Shown: positions 35,417 to 45,189, counted from the first letter of the stretch. The stretch is DNA of 64,000 nt from Psychrobacillus psychrotolerans (GCF_900115805.1 NZ_FOXU01000004.1:186001-250000); one strand, 5' to 3'. A program made the numbers and translations. The notes: generated by a model not told the origin, from the sequence alone.

Positions 35417-37015
35417 ATGGCGAGAAATTGTAAAATTAACCTGAGGCATAAAGATTTTTATCCTATTATAGGCGAAGGGTATGAAGGGTTTTTCAGAGGT
35501 TATTTCTACTATGAAAATCAATATGTCACCCATGAAAATTTTGGTAGCCTATTTAATGAAGCACAGCTTTCCACTATGGACTATTCTAAATGGAATGGCG
35601 AATATGCATTAATATTTACGAATGAACATAACACCACTTTAGTGACAGATATGAAACGATCCATCCCATTATTCTATTCACAAGATTCTGCAGCCAATTG
35701 GATTGTCCAAGATTATATTACACCTCATGAAGGCATGGACATGGTAATGGAAGCAGAAGATGAGTTTCTTGTCACGGGATTTGTATTTAGAGATAAAACT
35801 CTATTTGCAGACTGGTTCCAAGTACCAGCGGTTTCTTATGTAAAACTTGCTAAGGAAGCTAAGCAAACATATTATTACACCTATGTTTTGGAAAAAGAAT
35901 CCGAGTCTATTGATACATTTGCTGCGGAATTGGAGCAGGTTTTTCATGATTTATTTGATGATTTGGCAACGCGTTTAAAGGGACGTCAAATAATTATCCC
36001 ACTTAGTGGTGGCTATGATTCTAGGTTAATAGCATTGAATCTCGTGGAACGAGGTTTAAAAGAGAATATTACTACCTTTACATATGGAAGACCAGGTAAT
36101 GGTGAATCTACAGTTAGTAAACAAATAGCAGATCAGTTAGGGCTTAAGTGGAAGTATTTTGCTTATGACAAAAAAATGTGGGAAGACATGTACAAGTCTG
36201 AGGAATGGAAAGACTATGTTGTATATTCCAGTAATGGTGTTTCTGTTGCCCATTTACAGGATTTTCCGAGCACAAAGTTATTAGTGCAAGAAGAGAAATT
36301 AGAGGATGCAGTATTCCTTCCAGGTCATTCCTTAGATTATCTAGCAGGTGGTCACTTACCCTATGAATCGATTATTGATAAAGACTTTGAAGTGAGTGAA
36401 ATTCAAACCTTTATCATGAATAAACATTTCCGATTATGGGAACTAAATGGTGAAAAAACTTATGCAAACACGAATATAGGAAGAGGTTTAATAGAAGACA
36501 TAGAAGTGTATTCCAATTACACGAATGAGCGAGTGTCTTCATTAATAGATGAGTGGAACTGGAGAGAAAGACAATCTAAATTCATTATTAACTCTGTCCG
36601 CGTGTATGAATATTTTGGCCAAAGTTGGTCCCTTCCGTTATGGGACGATCGGTTAATCCATTTCTTCAGTAAGCTTCCAGCAGATTTAAAATATAAAAAA
36701 TATTTATATGATTATACTTTGCATAAAATGCATCCAGATTATTATTCAATGCCTCAAAAACCAGGTCCAGAAAATTCATTAAAAAATAAGTATGGGATTC
36801 TTTATCCTGTTTTGCGCAAGCTATATAGGAAGAAAAATCTATACCGGAAATACTTTGATGAGCCTATGGAATGGTTTGGTATTTATCCAACTTATAAGCA
36901 ATATATAAAATCGTTAAAGTTTTCACGAAATGGTAAAAAGTATGAACATCCATATAATATTAATTCATTTATCGTAAAAGACATGATTGAAATGATGAAG
37001 GAGATTACAAAATGA
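35417..37015 (+). CDS. Asparagine-synthetase-like protein, probable sugar amidotransferase, without N-terminal Cys nucleophile
   Basis: The 532-residue protein has an N-terminal Ntn-hydrolase-like region (1-155) and an ATP-pyrophosphatase domain (about 165-430) with the PP-loop SGGYDS at 197-202. It begins MARNC, so the Cys2 nucleophile that glutamine-dependent asparagine synthetases expose after Met removal is missing. Glutaminase activity is therefore unlikely; ammonia or another donor may be used. In surface-polymer loci such proteins (for example WbpS) amidate uronic acids. With a diacetamido-uronic acid pathway around it, amidation of its C6 carboxylate is the most reasonable guess. The stop overlaps the next start by 4 bases. 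Confidence 0.78.
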   Translation: MARNCKINLRHKDFYPIIGEGYEGFFRGYFYYENQYVTHENFGSLFNEAQLSTMDYSKWNGEYALIFTNEHNTTLVTDMKRSIPLFYSQDSAANWIVQDYITPHEGMDMVMEAEDEFLVTGFVFRDKTLFADWFQVPAVSYVKLAKEAKQTYYYTYVLEKESESIDTFAAELEQVFHDLFDDLATRLKGRQIIIPLSGGYDSRLIALNLVERGLKENITTFTYGRPGNGESTVSKQIADQLGLKWKYFAYDKKMWEDMYKSEEWKDYVVYSSNGVSVAHLQDFPSTKLLVQEEKLEDAVFLPGHSLDYLAGGHLPYESIIDKDFEVSEIQTFIMNKHFRLWELNGEKTYANTNIGRGLIEDIEVYSNYTNERVSSLIDEWNWRERQSKFIINSVRVYEYFGQSWSLPLWDDRLIHFFSKLPADLKYKKYLYDYTLHKMHPDYYSMPQKPGPENSLKNKYGILYPVLRKLYRKKNLYRKYFDEPMEWFGIYPTYKQYIKSLKFSRNGKKYEHPYNINSFIVKDMIEMMKEITK

Positions 37016-38076
37016 AGGTTCTTACAATTTTAGGAGCAAGACCCCAATTTATAAAAGCTGCAGCGGTATCACGTGTAATTCGTGAAGAAGTGACAGAACT
37101 TATCGTGCATACTGGGCAGCATTATGATGCGAATATGTCCGACATCTTTTTTGAAGAGTTAAATATTCCTAAACCAGATTATCATTTAGGAATTGGTTCT
37201 GGAAACCATGGGAAACAAACTGGAGAAATGTTAGCTAAAATTGAAGAAATAATTTTAACTGAGACTCCGGATTTTGTACTTGTATATGGTGATACTAACT
37301 CAACACTAGCAGGGGCTCTTGCAGCGGCTAAACTTCATGTGCCGATTGTGCATATTGAAGCAGGACTTCGTAGTTTCAACAAGAAAATGCCAGAAGAAGT
37401 AAACCGTATCCTAACAGATCATATCTCTACACTACTTCTTTGCCCAACTGATACAGCTATCCAAAATTTAACAAACGAGCATATAACAGATGGCGTTTAT
37501 AATGTAGGGGACGTCATGTATGATGCAGTATTGTACAACAAAGAATTAGCAGCGTCATCTACAACTATTTTAGAACGTGAAAATCTAACAGCTAAAGATT
37601 ACTTATTAATCACGATTCATCGTGCAGAAAACACAGATGATGTAGAACGTATGAAATCTATTTTAGATGCATTTAGTCAAATTCCCGATAAAAAAGTATG
37701 GCCAATCCACCCACGTACGAAGCATATGTTAGAAGATTATGGATTTAAATTAGATGAAATTCCTAATTTACATGTAATTGAACCTGTAGGTTATCTAGAT
37801 ATGCTCTCATTGGAAACAAATGCGAAAAAAATCGTTACAGATTCTGGTGGCGTACAAAAAGAAGCATATTTCGCAGAAGTACCATGCGTAACAGTTCGTG
37901 ATCAAACAGAATGGGTAGAAACATTAATAGAAGATGCAAATATTTTAACTGGTACAGATACAGATAAAATAGTAGCAGCAGTAAACAAACAAGTTTCTCC
38001 TTCATACACACCTGTATTTGGAGATGGGAACACAGCTCAGAAAGTTTTGACGTTACTCAAGGAATATTTAGCTTAG
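37012..38076 (+). CDS. wbpI: WbpI/WecB-family UDP-sugar 2-epimerase
   Basis: The 354-residue non-hydrolysing 2-epimerase has ILGARPQFIKAAA, VHTGQHYDANMS, VYGDTNSTLAGALAA, HIEAGLRSF, PEEVNRILTDH and the late TDSGGVQKEA. The N-terminal stretch FFEELNIPKPDYHLGIGSG is closer to what I recall of Pseudomonas WbpI (UDP-2,3-diacetamido-glucuronate 2-epimerase) than of MnaA/WecB. This fits the four preceding wbp-like genes. It would yield UDP-2,3-diacetamido-2,3-dideoxy-mannuronate. Use of plain UDP-GlcNAc remains possible. The start overlaps the upstream stop. Confidence 0.82.
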   Translation: MKVLTILGARPQFIKAAAVSRVIREEVTELIVHTGQHYDANMSDIFFEELNIPKPDYHLGIGSGNHGKQTGEMLAKIEEIILTETPDFVLVYGDTNSTLAGALAAAKLHVPIVHIEAGLRSFNKKMPEEVNRILTDHISTLLLCPTDTAIQNLTNEHITDGVYNVGDVMYDAVLYNKELAASSTTILERENLTAKDYLLITIHRAENTDDVERMKSILDAFSQIPDKKVWPIHPRTKHMLEDYGFKLDEIPNLHVIEPVGYLDMLSLETNAKKIVTDSGGVQKEAYFAEVPCVTVRDQTEWVETLIEDANILTGTDTDKIVAAVNKQVSPSYTPVFGDGNTAQKVLTLLKEYLA

Positions 38077-38125
38077 TTCTGAAAATCTCGGTAAGTAAGT
38101 CCTTTTTATATGTAAGTCGAGCTTG

Positions 38126-38249
38126 TTGATTGAAGTGCAAGGCGGCGACTCCAGCGGGAACAGCGAGAGCTGAAAGCCCCGCAGGAACGCAGTGACGAGG
38201 AGATTGAAGCCGTGCCCGCGGAAAGCGTCCGCCTGTAAGGGAAATCAAC
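38126..38249 (-). repeat. GC-rich interspersed repeat, type A (inverted relative to copies at 45.4-45.9 kb)
   Basis: A 124-base GC-rich block sits between the epimerase and polymerase genes. Read on the minus strand it starts GTTGATTTCCCTTACAGG and continues with GACGCTTTCCGCGGGCACGG and TCAATCTCCTCGTCACTGCG, ending near CACTTCAATCAA. It matches 45374-45495 and 45824-45944 closely in the opposite direction. No start codon with a ribosome site is present. It resembles repeats scattered through many Bacillales genomes. Confidence 0.9.
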
Positions 38250-38334
38250 AGTGATTCAAGTGATCAAAAAATCTAGCAAATGCCACAGATATCCAAGCTG
38301 GGCGTTATTGATGAATATAAAGTAGGTGTGAGCA

Positions 38335-39726
38335 TTGTTAATTTTTAGCATATGGCTCTTTACTGTGGTGGCTTCCACATACCTTTTCAAAAAGGTTTCT
38401 GGAAGCCTTTCTCCTGTAAGGCCAAATATGATTACGATAATATATTATTATTCTTTCCTTATCTCCAGTTATATTGGCGGATTATTGATAGCTTTAGGAA
38501 TTGACGATTATTATATGATCAAAAGAATGGACCATGAGGAATATCGAATCATTGGATTTATTTTGTTGACGATATTAATGATTTTATTTCCATTAACGCA
38601 ATTGGTTGTAGGAAGAATGTTCGGTTTTAATTCCGAAAAAGAGTTTGACCGCTACCTACACGAACCCGTTCGTACAAGTGTAGATAAGAATAGACGCTTG
38701 TTTAGGTTAGCATTTGGTGCATTAACTGCTATATCAGTGTTAGCCGTTGCGTATACAATGTTAAAAACCTCCACAGTTCCTTTATATGAATTGTTAAAAG
38801 GAAACACTTCTGAACTTGCGAAAATGCGTATTGATGCATCGCGAGGAATAAGTGGAATAGATGTATATATACGGAACATATTTGCGATTGCTTTGACACC
38901 GGTGCTTTCTATTATTGCTTTTATATACACAACACAATCTAAAGCATTGTATTGGAAAATTGTATTCTTCTTATTGTTTATGTCATCTTTAGTAATAACT
39001 ACATACGATTTGGCAAAGTCACCTATTTTCTTTTATGTCATCATGTTGTTGTTAGCGGGTGTATTCACACAAACGTTAAAGTTAAATTGGAAGAAAATCA
39101 GTGCCTTTGTTATTTCAGGGACTGTGTTATTAGTAATAATGTATATAGCTATCCAAGGAGTTACAGAGGTAGAGAGCTTTTTGTCTTATAATTCTGGTCC
39201 AATCGGAAGAATTATTCTCGCACAAATATCTCCTTTCTTTTTACATTTGGATACTTACTCGCATTCAATCGCTTTCCTTGAGATGAAAGGATTGCCGTCA
39301 TTTATTGCTGGTATTTTCGATGTTGAACAGGTACGTTCAGCAAGAATGGTCATGGAAAATGTGTTCCCTGAAAATGTAGATAAAGGAACTGGCGGTGTAT
39401 TAAATACAATTTTCATCGGAGAAGCATTTGGTTCTTTTGGTTATGTCGGTGTTATTGTATGTATTATTTATGTAGCGGCTGTTATTCAGTTGTTATATAT
39501 CGCTTTCTTAAGACTGCCAAAAACTCCAGTCGTTATTGCATTAACAGTTTACTTTACGATTAATATTCCAAGAACACTAGTTGGTGGAGCAGCAGACTTT
39601 TTCTTCAATCCTATTTGGATAATGATGACAGTCGTGCTAGCAGGATTATTTATAGTAGAGCAATATTTTCACGTCATTTGGACATTCCTTATGAGTAAGG
39701 TGAAGAGGAAAAAGGTGAAAGCATGA
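38335..39726 (+). CDS. Wzy-like oligosaccharide repeat-unit polymerase
   Basis: The 463-residue membrane protein has about ten helices and a large loop between the later helices, the usual plan of O-antigen/SCWP polymerases, which have little sequence identity. Conserved-looking stretches are VDKGTGGVLNTIFIGEAFG and IPRTLVGGAADFFFNP. It would join flipped repeat units on the outer membrane face. The start is TTG 38335 after AGGTGTGAG; no better start exists nearby. Its stop overlaps the next gene (ATGA). The gene begins 85 bases after the interspersed repeat, so it may need read-through or its own promoter. Confidence 0.82.
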   Translation: MLIFSIWLFTVVASTYLFKKVSGSLSPVRPNMITIIYYYSFLISSYIGGLLIALGIDDYYMIKRMDHEEYRIIGFILLTILMILFPLTQLVVGRMFGFNSEKEFDRYLHEPVRTSVDKNRRLFRLAFGALTAISVLAVAYTMLKTSTVPLYELLKGNTSELAKMRIDASRGISGIDVYIRNIFAIALTPVLSIIAFIYTTQSKALYWKIVFFLLFMSSLVITTYDLAKSPIFFYVIMLLLAGVFTQTLKLNWKKISAFVISGTVLLVIMYIAIQGVTEVESFLSYNSGPIGRIILAQISPFFLHLDTYSHSIAFLEMKGLPSFIAGIFDVEQVRSARMVMENVFPENVDKGTGGVLNTIFIGEAFGSFGYVGVIVCIIYVAAVIQLLYIAFLRLPKTPVVIALTVYFTINIPRTLVGGAADFFFNPIWIMMTVVLAGLFIVEQYFHVIWTFLMSKVKRKKVKA

Positions 39727-40838
39727 AAAATATCCTTATTTATTATCCTTTTACGATAGCTACAAATCCAAAGAGCGGATCTGCTATCCGTCCAGTAGAA
39801 ATGATTAAAGCCTTTGAGTTATATGCACAAAAGCATGATTTAGAAATAATCATCATTTCAGGTAATACAACTGAACGTCGTCTCTTGTGGAATAAAGTAT
39901 TACAGGAGAGAAAGCTAGAGCAGACACTATTCTGTTACTCTGAAAATCAAACGATACCGCTGTGGTTAACTGATGCGGGGCATATTCCAAAGGACTGGAA
40001 AATTGATAAAGATGTCTTTAAAACTTTAAAAAAACACGATATTCCAGTCGGAGTATTTTATAGAGATGTATACTGGAAATTCGACGAATTGTATTCGTTA
40101 AAAGGGTTAAAGAAATTTATCATGCAATCTATCTATAAGCTAGAAGAGAAGTTTTACGGAAAATATGTGCATACGGTCTTTTTGCCAAGCGATGCTATGG
40201 GCAAGTACGTTAATATAAATGCTACTAGAATGGCGCTTCCTCCAGGAGGACGTTTTACAGAAATAAAATCAAGTACAAATGAGATACAAAATCCGTTTAA
40301 AGGGATTTATGTAGGTGGTATTAATAATGATGATTACGGCTTACCTACATTAGTGGATGCCTATGATGCGTTAAACAATAGTGGAATTCAAGGTAAATTA
40401 GTAATTGTTTGTCGTGAAGATGAATTTAATGATTTACCAAGAGCGGATAAGGACAAGCTAAACAAATCCTATATAGAGGTTAAGCACGTTAGTGGGGCAG
40501 AATTACAGAAAGTATATGAGGAAGTAGATTTTGCTTTTATTCCACGTAAACGTTCGGTGTACAATGATTTTGCAGTGCCGATTAAAATGGTGGAATACTT
40601 AACAGCAGGACTGCCGATCATTGCAACTAATTGCTCTGCACAAGAAGACTTCATAGCTTCTGGACCTTACGGGGTTCTAACAGGTGATGATGCTGAGAGT
40701 CTTGTAGAAGGAATGCAAGCAATCCCATCTCATTTCGCTGAATACAAACAAAATATACAGCGAACTTTTTTACAAAAGCATGCATGGAATGAACGAGCTG
40801 AACAAGCAGCGCATGCGCTAATAGGAGGTAACCAATGA
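39723..40838 (+). CDS. Glycosyltransferase (GT4-like)
   Basis: The 371-residue cytoplasmic glycosyltransferase has a two-Rossmann layout. The C-terminal donor-binding half includes GIYVGGINNDDYGLPTLVD, VSGAELQKVYEEVDFAF and KMVEYLTAGLPIIATNC, the GT-B pattern of family 4. The N-terminal half is atypical. It overlaps both neighbours by 4 bases, so it is tightly coupled with polymerase and next transferase. Donor and acceptor sugars are unknown. Confidence 0.85.
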   Translation: MKNILIYYPFTIATNPKSGSAIRPVEMIKAFELYAQKHDLEIIIISGNTTERRLLWNKVLQERKLEQTLFCYSENQTIPLWLTDAGHIPKDWKIDKDVFKTLKKHDIPVGVFYRDVYWKFDELYSLKGLKKFIMQSIYKLEEKFYGKYVHTVFLPSDAMGKYVNINATRMALPPGGRFTEIKSSTNEIQNPFKGIYVGGINNDDYGLPTLVDAYDALNNSGIQGKLVIVCREDEFNDLPRADKDKLNKSYIEVKHVSGAELQKVYEEVDFAFIPRKRSVYNDFAVPIKMVEYLTAGLPIIATNCSAQEDFIASGPYGVLTGDDAESLVEGMQAIPSHFAEYKQNIQRTFLQKHAWNERAEQAAHALIGGNQ

Positions 40839-41902
40839 AAATTGCGTTATTAGCACCAAGCAGATCCATTCATACTCAAAAGTGGGCGTTATTTTATCAA
40901 TCCCAAGGAATTGACGTAAAAGTATACACATTTAAAGATCATTACTCTGAGGACAATGCTAAATTAGTACCAACTGTTGTATTACCGAAATCATTACCAG
41001 GCAAAGCTTCCTATTTAGCAGCAGCTCCTGCGTTGAAAAAAATGCTGAAAGAATGGCAGCCAGATGTTTTACATTCTCATTTTGTTTCTAGCTATGGATT
41101 GTTAGGGGCTATGGTTAATTATAAAAAGTATTTTGTTTCGGTATGGGGAAAAGATATTTTTGATTTCCCTAAAAAGAGCAAACTCAATAAAAAACTAATA
41201 GAATTCACATTAAGTAAAGCTACAGCTGTTTTCTCTACCAGTCATGTGATGGCTAAAGAGACAAATTTATATACAAAACGTTTTGTAGAGGTAACTCCAT
41301 TTGGGGTAGATATTAATATTTTTTATCCGGAAACAGGTACAGAACAATCTACTGATAAAATCATTGTTGGTACAGTAAAAGCACTGGAAGATAAGTATGG
41401 AATCGCTGATTTAGTGAAGGGCTTTGCTTTGTTTCATAAGGAATTTTCAAATTCCGAGCTGGTGATAACAGGTGACGGACCACAACGAGCAGAGTATGAG
41501 CAACTATCCAAAGACTTAGGTATAGATTCAGTTACTACGTTTACAGGTAAAGTACCGAATACAGAAGTACCAAATGTAATTCGGAAAATGACCATTTTTG
41601 CGGTACCATCTACGGAAGATAGTGAAAGCTTTGGAGTTGCTGCAGTGGAAGCGATGGCTTGTGGGATTCCAGTAGTCGTCTCAAATGTTGGTGGACTTCC
41701 TGAGGTAGTAGTCAATGATGTGACTGGAATAGTGACCGATAAAGAAAGTCCAGATCAGCTGGCAAATGCGTTCAAGAAGCTAGCAAGTAACGATGAATTG
41801 AGAGCTTCCATGGGACAAGCTGGAGTTACACATGTATTGGAACACTATAGTTGGATTGATAATGCGCACTATATGTTAGAGCTATATAAAAAGTATCTAT
41901 AA
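40835..41902 (+). CDS. Glycosyltransferase family 4
   Basis: The 355-residue GT-B enzyme has ALLAPSRSIHTQKWALFYQ at the start, an acceptor-side motif LHSHFVSSYGLLGA, and the EX7E region EDSESFGVAAVEAMACGIP followed by VVSNVGGLPEVV. It probably adds one sugar of the repeat unit to the lipid carrier at the inner membrane face. It is translationally coupled to the gene before it. Sugar specificity cannot be inferred. Confidence 0.92.
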   Translation: MKIALLAPSRSIHTQKWALFYQSQGIDVKVYTFKDHYSEDNAKLVPTVVLPKSLPGKASYLAAAPALKKMLKEWQPDVLHSHFVSSYGLLGAMVNYKKYFVSVWGKDIFDFPKKSKLNKKLIEFTLSKATAVFSTSHVMAKETNLYTKRFVEVTPFGVDINIFYPETGTEQSTDKIIVGTVKALEDKYGIADLVKGFALFHKEFSNSELVITGDGPQRAEYEQLSKDLGIDSVTTFTGKVPNTEVPNVIRKMTIFAVPSTEDSESFGVAAVEAMACGIPVVVSNVGGLPEVVVNDVTGIVTDKESPDQLANAFKKLASNDELRASMGQAGVTHVLEHYSWIDNAHYMLELYKKYL

Positions 41903-41930
41903 TCGTATAGAAAGAGAAAGGTGATTGGAT

Positions 41931-42794
41931 ATGATTAAAAAAGCGGTTATACCTGCAGCAGGCTTTGGAACTCGTTTCCTTCCTGCCACAAAAGCATTAC
42001 CAAAAGAAATGTTACCTATCGTAGATAAGCCCAACCTACAATATATTATTGAAGAAGCTATTGCTTCTGGAATTGAAGATATTATTATTGTAACAGGTCG
42101 CAACAAAAAATCGATGGAAGATCATTTCGATAAATCCATTGAGCTAGAGCTATTATTGAAGAAAACTGGGAAATTAGAGCTGCTAGAAACAGTAGAAAAC
42201 ATTTCTAATTTAGTCGATATACATTATATGCGTCAAAAAGAGCCACTTGGACTTGGGCATGCTATTTTATGCACAAAGAAATTCATTGGCAATGAACCAT
42301 TTGCAGTCTTACTACCTGATGACATTATTGATGCGGAAGTACCTGCATTAAAACAAATGATTGATAAGTATGAGCAAGTGCAAAGTAGTATTTTAGGAGT
42401 CAATGAAGTACCAACTGAAGATGTAAGTAAATATGGTATTGTTGACTATAGCGAAGCAGATAATAATTTATATACAGTGAAAAGATTAGTGGAAAAACCA
42501 GCCATTAAGGATGCTCCATCCAACCAAGCAATAGTTGGTCGTTATATTTTGACACCTGGTATTTTTGAAGAATTAGAAAAAGTACAACCAGATGCAAAAG
42601 GCGAAATCCAATTAACAGATGCAATCGATTCCTTGCTCGCTAAAGAGCCTATTTACTCTTATATGTTTGAGGGGAAACGCTATGATGTCGGTGATAAATT
42701 TGGATTCCTACAAGCGACATTTGATTTTGCTTTAAAACGTGATGATTTAAGAGAGCCTTTATTGGCATATTTAAAGAATAAATTGAAAGATTAA
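41931..42794 (+). CDS. galU: UTP-glucose-1-phosphate uridylyltransferase
   Basis: The 287-residue nucleotidyltransferase makes UDP-glucose from UTP and glucose-1-phosphate. It has the signature IPAAGFGTRFLPATKALPKE, followed by PIVDKPNLQYIIEEA, RQKEPLGLGHAIL, LLPDDII and VEKP. It is the same family as B. subtilis GtaB and E. coli GalU. Its place inside the locus suggests glucose or a derivative in the polymer, or supply for glycolipids. ATG 41931 is chosen because AAAGGTG lies upstream; the TTG at 41925 is inside the spacing. Confidence 0.95.
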   Translation: MIKKAVIPAAGFGTRFLPATKALPKEMLPIVDKPNLQYIIEEAIASGIEDIIIVTGRNKKSMEDHFDKSIELELLLKKTGKLELLETVENISNLVDIHYMRQKEPLGLGHAILCTKKFIGNEPFAVLLPDDIIDAEVPALKQMIDKYEQVQSSILGVNEVPTEDVSKYGIVDYSEADNNLYTVKRLVEKPAIKDAPSNQAIVGRYILTPGIFEELEKVQPDAKGEIQLTDAIDSLLAKEPIYSYMFEGKRYDVGDKFGFLQATFDFALKRDDLREPLLAYLKNKLKD

Positions 42795-42807
42795 AACGGT
42801 GATTTAA

Positions 42808-44028
42808 ATGCGTATTGTATATTTGTGTCAACATTTCCCGCCAGAAACAGGAGCACCACAAATTCGAGTATATGAAGTGAGTAAGGAACTTCTTGCTCAA
42901 GGCCATGATATTCAAGTGGTAACAGCATTCCCTCATCATCCTCACGGCATTATTCCAGATGAGTATAAAGGAAAAAAATATGAGTTTGAAAAATGGGATG
43001 GAATTCCTGTTCATCGTACTTGGATTTATCCTTCCAAAAAAGGAACATTTTATAAACGTTTAGTATCGTACTTTTCTTTTACATTCAGTTCGTTCTACGG
43101 ATTGATGAAAACTGGTAAAGTAGATGTTATTATAGTGAATTCACCGCCTATCTTTTTAGGCTTAACGGGACTACTAGGAGCCAAATTAAAAGGTGCAAAA
43201 TTTGTCTTTAATGTTGCCGATGTTTGGCCAGAGTCTGCGGTAAAATTAGGATTGGTAAAAAATAAATTTTTTATTAAACTTGCTGAAATTTTAGAGTCAT
43301 TTTTATATAAGCATTCATGGAAAATTGCTACTGCAACAGATGGTATAAAATCATACATTATTAACCACTCTCAGCCGGAAGACAAAGTATTTGTCTTGCC
43401 GAATGGAGTAAACACAACTTTCTTCCAACCAGAAGAAAAAAATGCGGAGTACGTTGAAAAGTTCAATCTACAAGATAAGTTCGTGTTTTCTTATGGTGGT
43501 AATTTGGGTTATGCTCAAGGGTTGGAATTTATTTTATACGCTGCAAAGAAAATGCAGGAAACAGTTCCTAACGCTTTCTTCTTAATAGCTGGAGCAGGTC
43601 CAGAGGAACAAAAACTTCATGAATTAGCAAAAGAATTAGGACTTATGAACATAGCTTTTTTAGGTCATTTACCTTTAAAAGAAATGCCTAAATTATTCTC
43701 AGTGACAGATGTAAGTATCGTACCACTAAGAGACATTCAATTATTTGAAGGAGCTCGCCCATCGAAAATTTTCCCAGCTGCTTCTTCTGGGGTTCCGGTA
43801 TTATATTGCGGAAAAGGGGAAAGTGCTGAAATTGTGACGAAAAATAATATTGGATTAGTTGCAATGCCAGAAAATGTTGATTCTATAGCGGATACGATGT
43901 TCTCATTTGTAGAAATGGATGAGGCAGTGCGTACAGAAATGAAAGAATGCGGACGAAATTTAGCATTGAACGAATACAGCTGGGTTTCAATCGTCAAAGA
44001 TCTCTTGCATAACCTTACGAAGAAGTAA
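42808..44028 (+). CDS. WbuB-like glycosyltransferase family 4
   Basis: The 406-residue GT-B enzyme resembles WbuB/FnlD-type amino-sugar transferases: YLCQHFPPETGAPQIRVYE at the N-terminus, INSPPIFLG-like NSPPIFLGLTGLL, FNVADVWPESAVKLGL, then GGNLGYAQGLEFIL and PSKIFPAASSGVPVLY. A hydrophobic patch (about 85-100) may contact the membrane. It lies 13 bases after galU. Transfer of a deoxy-amino sugar is suggested by family resemblance only. Confidence 0.9.
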   Translation: MRIVYLCQHFPPETGAPQIRVYEVSKELLAQGHDIQVVTAFPHHPHGIIPDEYKGKKYEFEKWDGIPVHRTWIYPSKKGTFYKRLVSYFSFTFSSFYGLMKTGKVDVIIVNSPPIFLGLTGLLGAKLKGAKFVFNVADVWPESAVKLGLVKNKFFIKLAEILESFLYKHSWKIATATDGIKSYIINHSQPEDKVFVLPNGVNTTFFQPEEKNAEYVEKFNLQDKFVFSYGGNLGYAQGLEFILYAAKKMQETVPNAFFLIAGAGPEEQKLHELAKELGLMNIAFLGHLPLKEMPKLFSVTDVSIVPLRDIQLFEGARPSKIFPAASSGVPVLYCGKGESAEIVTKNNIGLVAMPENVDSIADTMFSFVEMDEAVRTEMKECGRNLALNEYSWVSIVKDLLHNLTKK

Positions 44029-44108
44029 GCAACTTCCTGATATACATACGACAATATTTTATGTATAATTGGTGAGATTATATTTTAACAGTAAAGTAGG
44101 GAAGAATT

Positions 44109-45146
44109 ATGGCTACTTCACGTCATACAAAACGAAAAAAGAAGACGAGAAGAAAATTATTATATACGGTTCTAGTCATTTCGATGGTTTTATTGTCTGG
44201 TGTGATTGTATTCGCTACTAACCTATCCTTACAGACAAAAAATGCGACCTCGAACATGTTTGAACCGTTAGAACGAGATAAAGAAAATAAAGCAGAAAGT
44301 AAGTTTGATAGTGCGATGGCAGAAGATTCCGCTTTCACATTGATGCTTACAGGTATTGAAAATCAAGAAGGTGCTACTTATGGTAGATCCGACGTGATTA
44401 TTGTAGCAACGATTAATCCGAAAACGGAAAAAATCTCAATGGTTAGTATCCCTCGTGATACTAAAGTGTATATTCCGGATTTAGGTTATGAAGATAAGAT
44501 CAATCACTCTTATGCAAATGGTGGTATTAACTATACGATTAATGCTGTAGAAGAGTTTTTAGATTTAGAAATTGACTACTATGTTTCTACTGACTTCCAA
44601 GGATTTGAAGATATCGTCGATACAGTTGGCGGTATTGAAGTAGATGTGCCTTTTACGTTTAAGGCTCAGTTAACTGAGAGCTTAAAATGGAAAACGTACA
44701 CAGAGGGACCTATGGAGTTAAATGGGAACGAAGCGCTTGCTTATGTACGTATGCGTAAAACGGATCCCCAAGGGGATATCGGACGTAATTTACGTCAAAA
44801 ACAAGTAATTCAAGAGATTATCAATCAAGGCACAAGCCTCGGTAATATTACAAAAATTGATGATATGATTAAGGATGTAGGAAAAAATGTGAGAACTAAT
44901 ATTCCTTCGTCTGATTATTTTGGGTTGATCAAAATGTATCAAAATTTAAAGTCGTCTCCTTTTGAGCAGTTACAAATAACTGGAGATGATGCAACTATTA
45001 GAGGAATCTATTATTTCATCCCTGATGAGGATTCTATCGAGACTGTTTCAAAGCAGTTAAAGTTGAATTTAGATGATTTTGGACAAAATGCGCAAAGTGA
45101 ATTAAATGAAACTAAGACTGCAAATGATTTATCTTTTGGAGAGTAA
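44109..45146 (+). CDS. LytR-CpsA-Psr (LCP) family ligase of the polysaccharide locus
   Basis: The 345-residue protein has a basic N-terminus (TKRKKKTRRK), a membrane helix (about 16-37) and an extracellular LCP domain with LMLTGIENQEGATYGRSDVI, SIPRDTKVYIPD, KINHSYANGG, VDTVGGIEVDVP and YVRMRKTDPQGDIGRN. Placed last in the locus, it is the likely ligase that moves the finished polymer from its lipid carrier to peptidoglycan. This favours a wall-linked polymer over a released exopolysaccharide. The stop codon lies within the stem of the terminator. Confidence 0.94.
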   Translation: MATSRHTKRKKKTRRKLLYTVLVISMVLLSGVIVFATNLSLQTKNATSNMFEPLERDKENKAESKFDSAMAEDSAFTLMLTGIENQEGATYGRSDVIIVATINPKTEKISMVSIPRDTKVYIPDLGYEDKINHSYANGGINYTINAVEEFLDLEIDYYVSTDFQGFEDIVDTVGGIEVDVPFTFKAQLTESLKWKTYTEGPMELNGNEALAYVRMRKTDPQGDIGRNLRQKQVIQEIINQGTSLGNITKIDDMIKDVGKNVRTNIPSSDYFGLIKMYQNLKSSPFEQLQITGDDATIRGIYYFIPDEDSIETVSKQLKLNLDDFGQNAQSELNETKTANDLSFGE

Positions 45147-45189
45147 AATGGAGCGCCTTCGTGGGCGTTTCGTTTTACTCTTTTTTTTT
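45141..45189 (+). terminator. Terminator of the polysaccharide locus
   Basis: GAGTAAAA...AGCGCC pairs with GGGCGT...TTTTACTC around TTCGT, with two small mismatches, and nine T residues follow. Confidence 0.92.

Noticed and set aside
38057-38248. 63-codon frame in the GC-rich repeat
   Set aside because: It is entirely repeat-derived, with no start signals.
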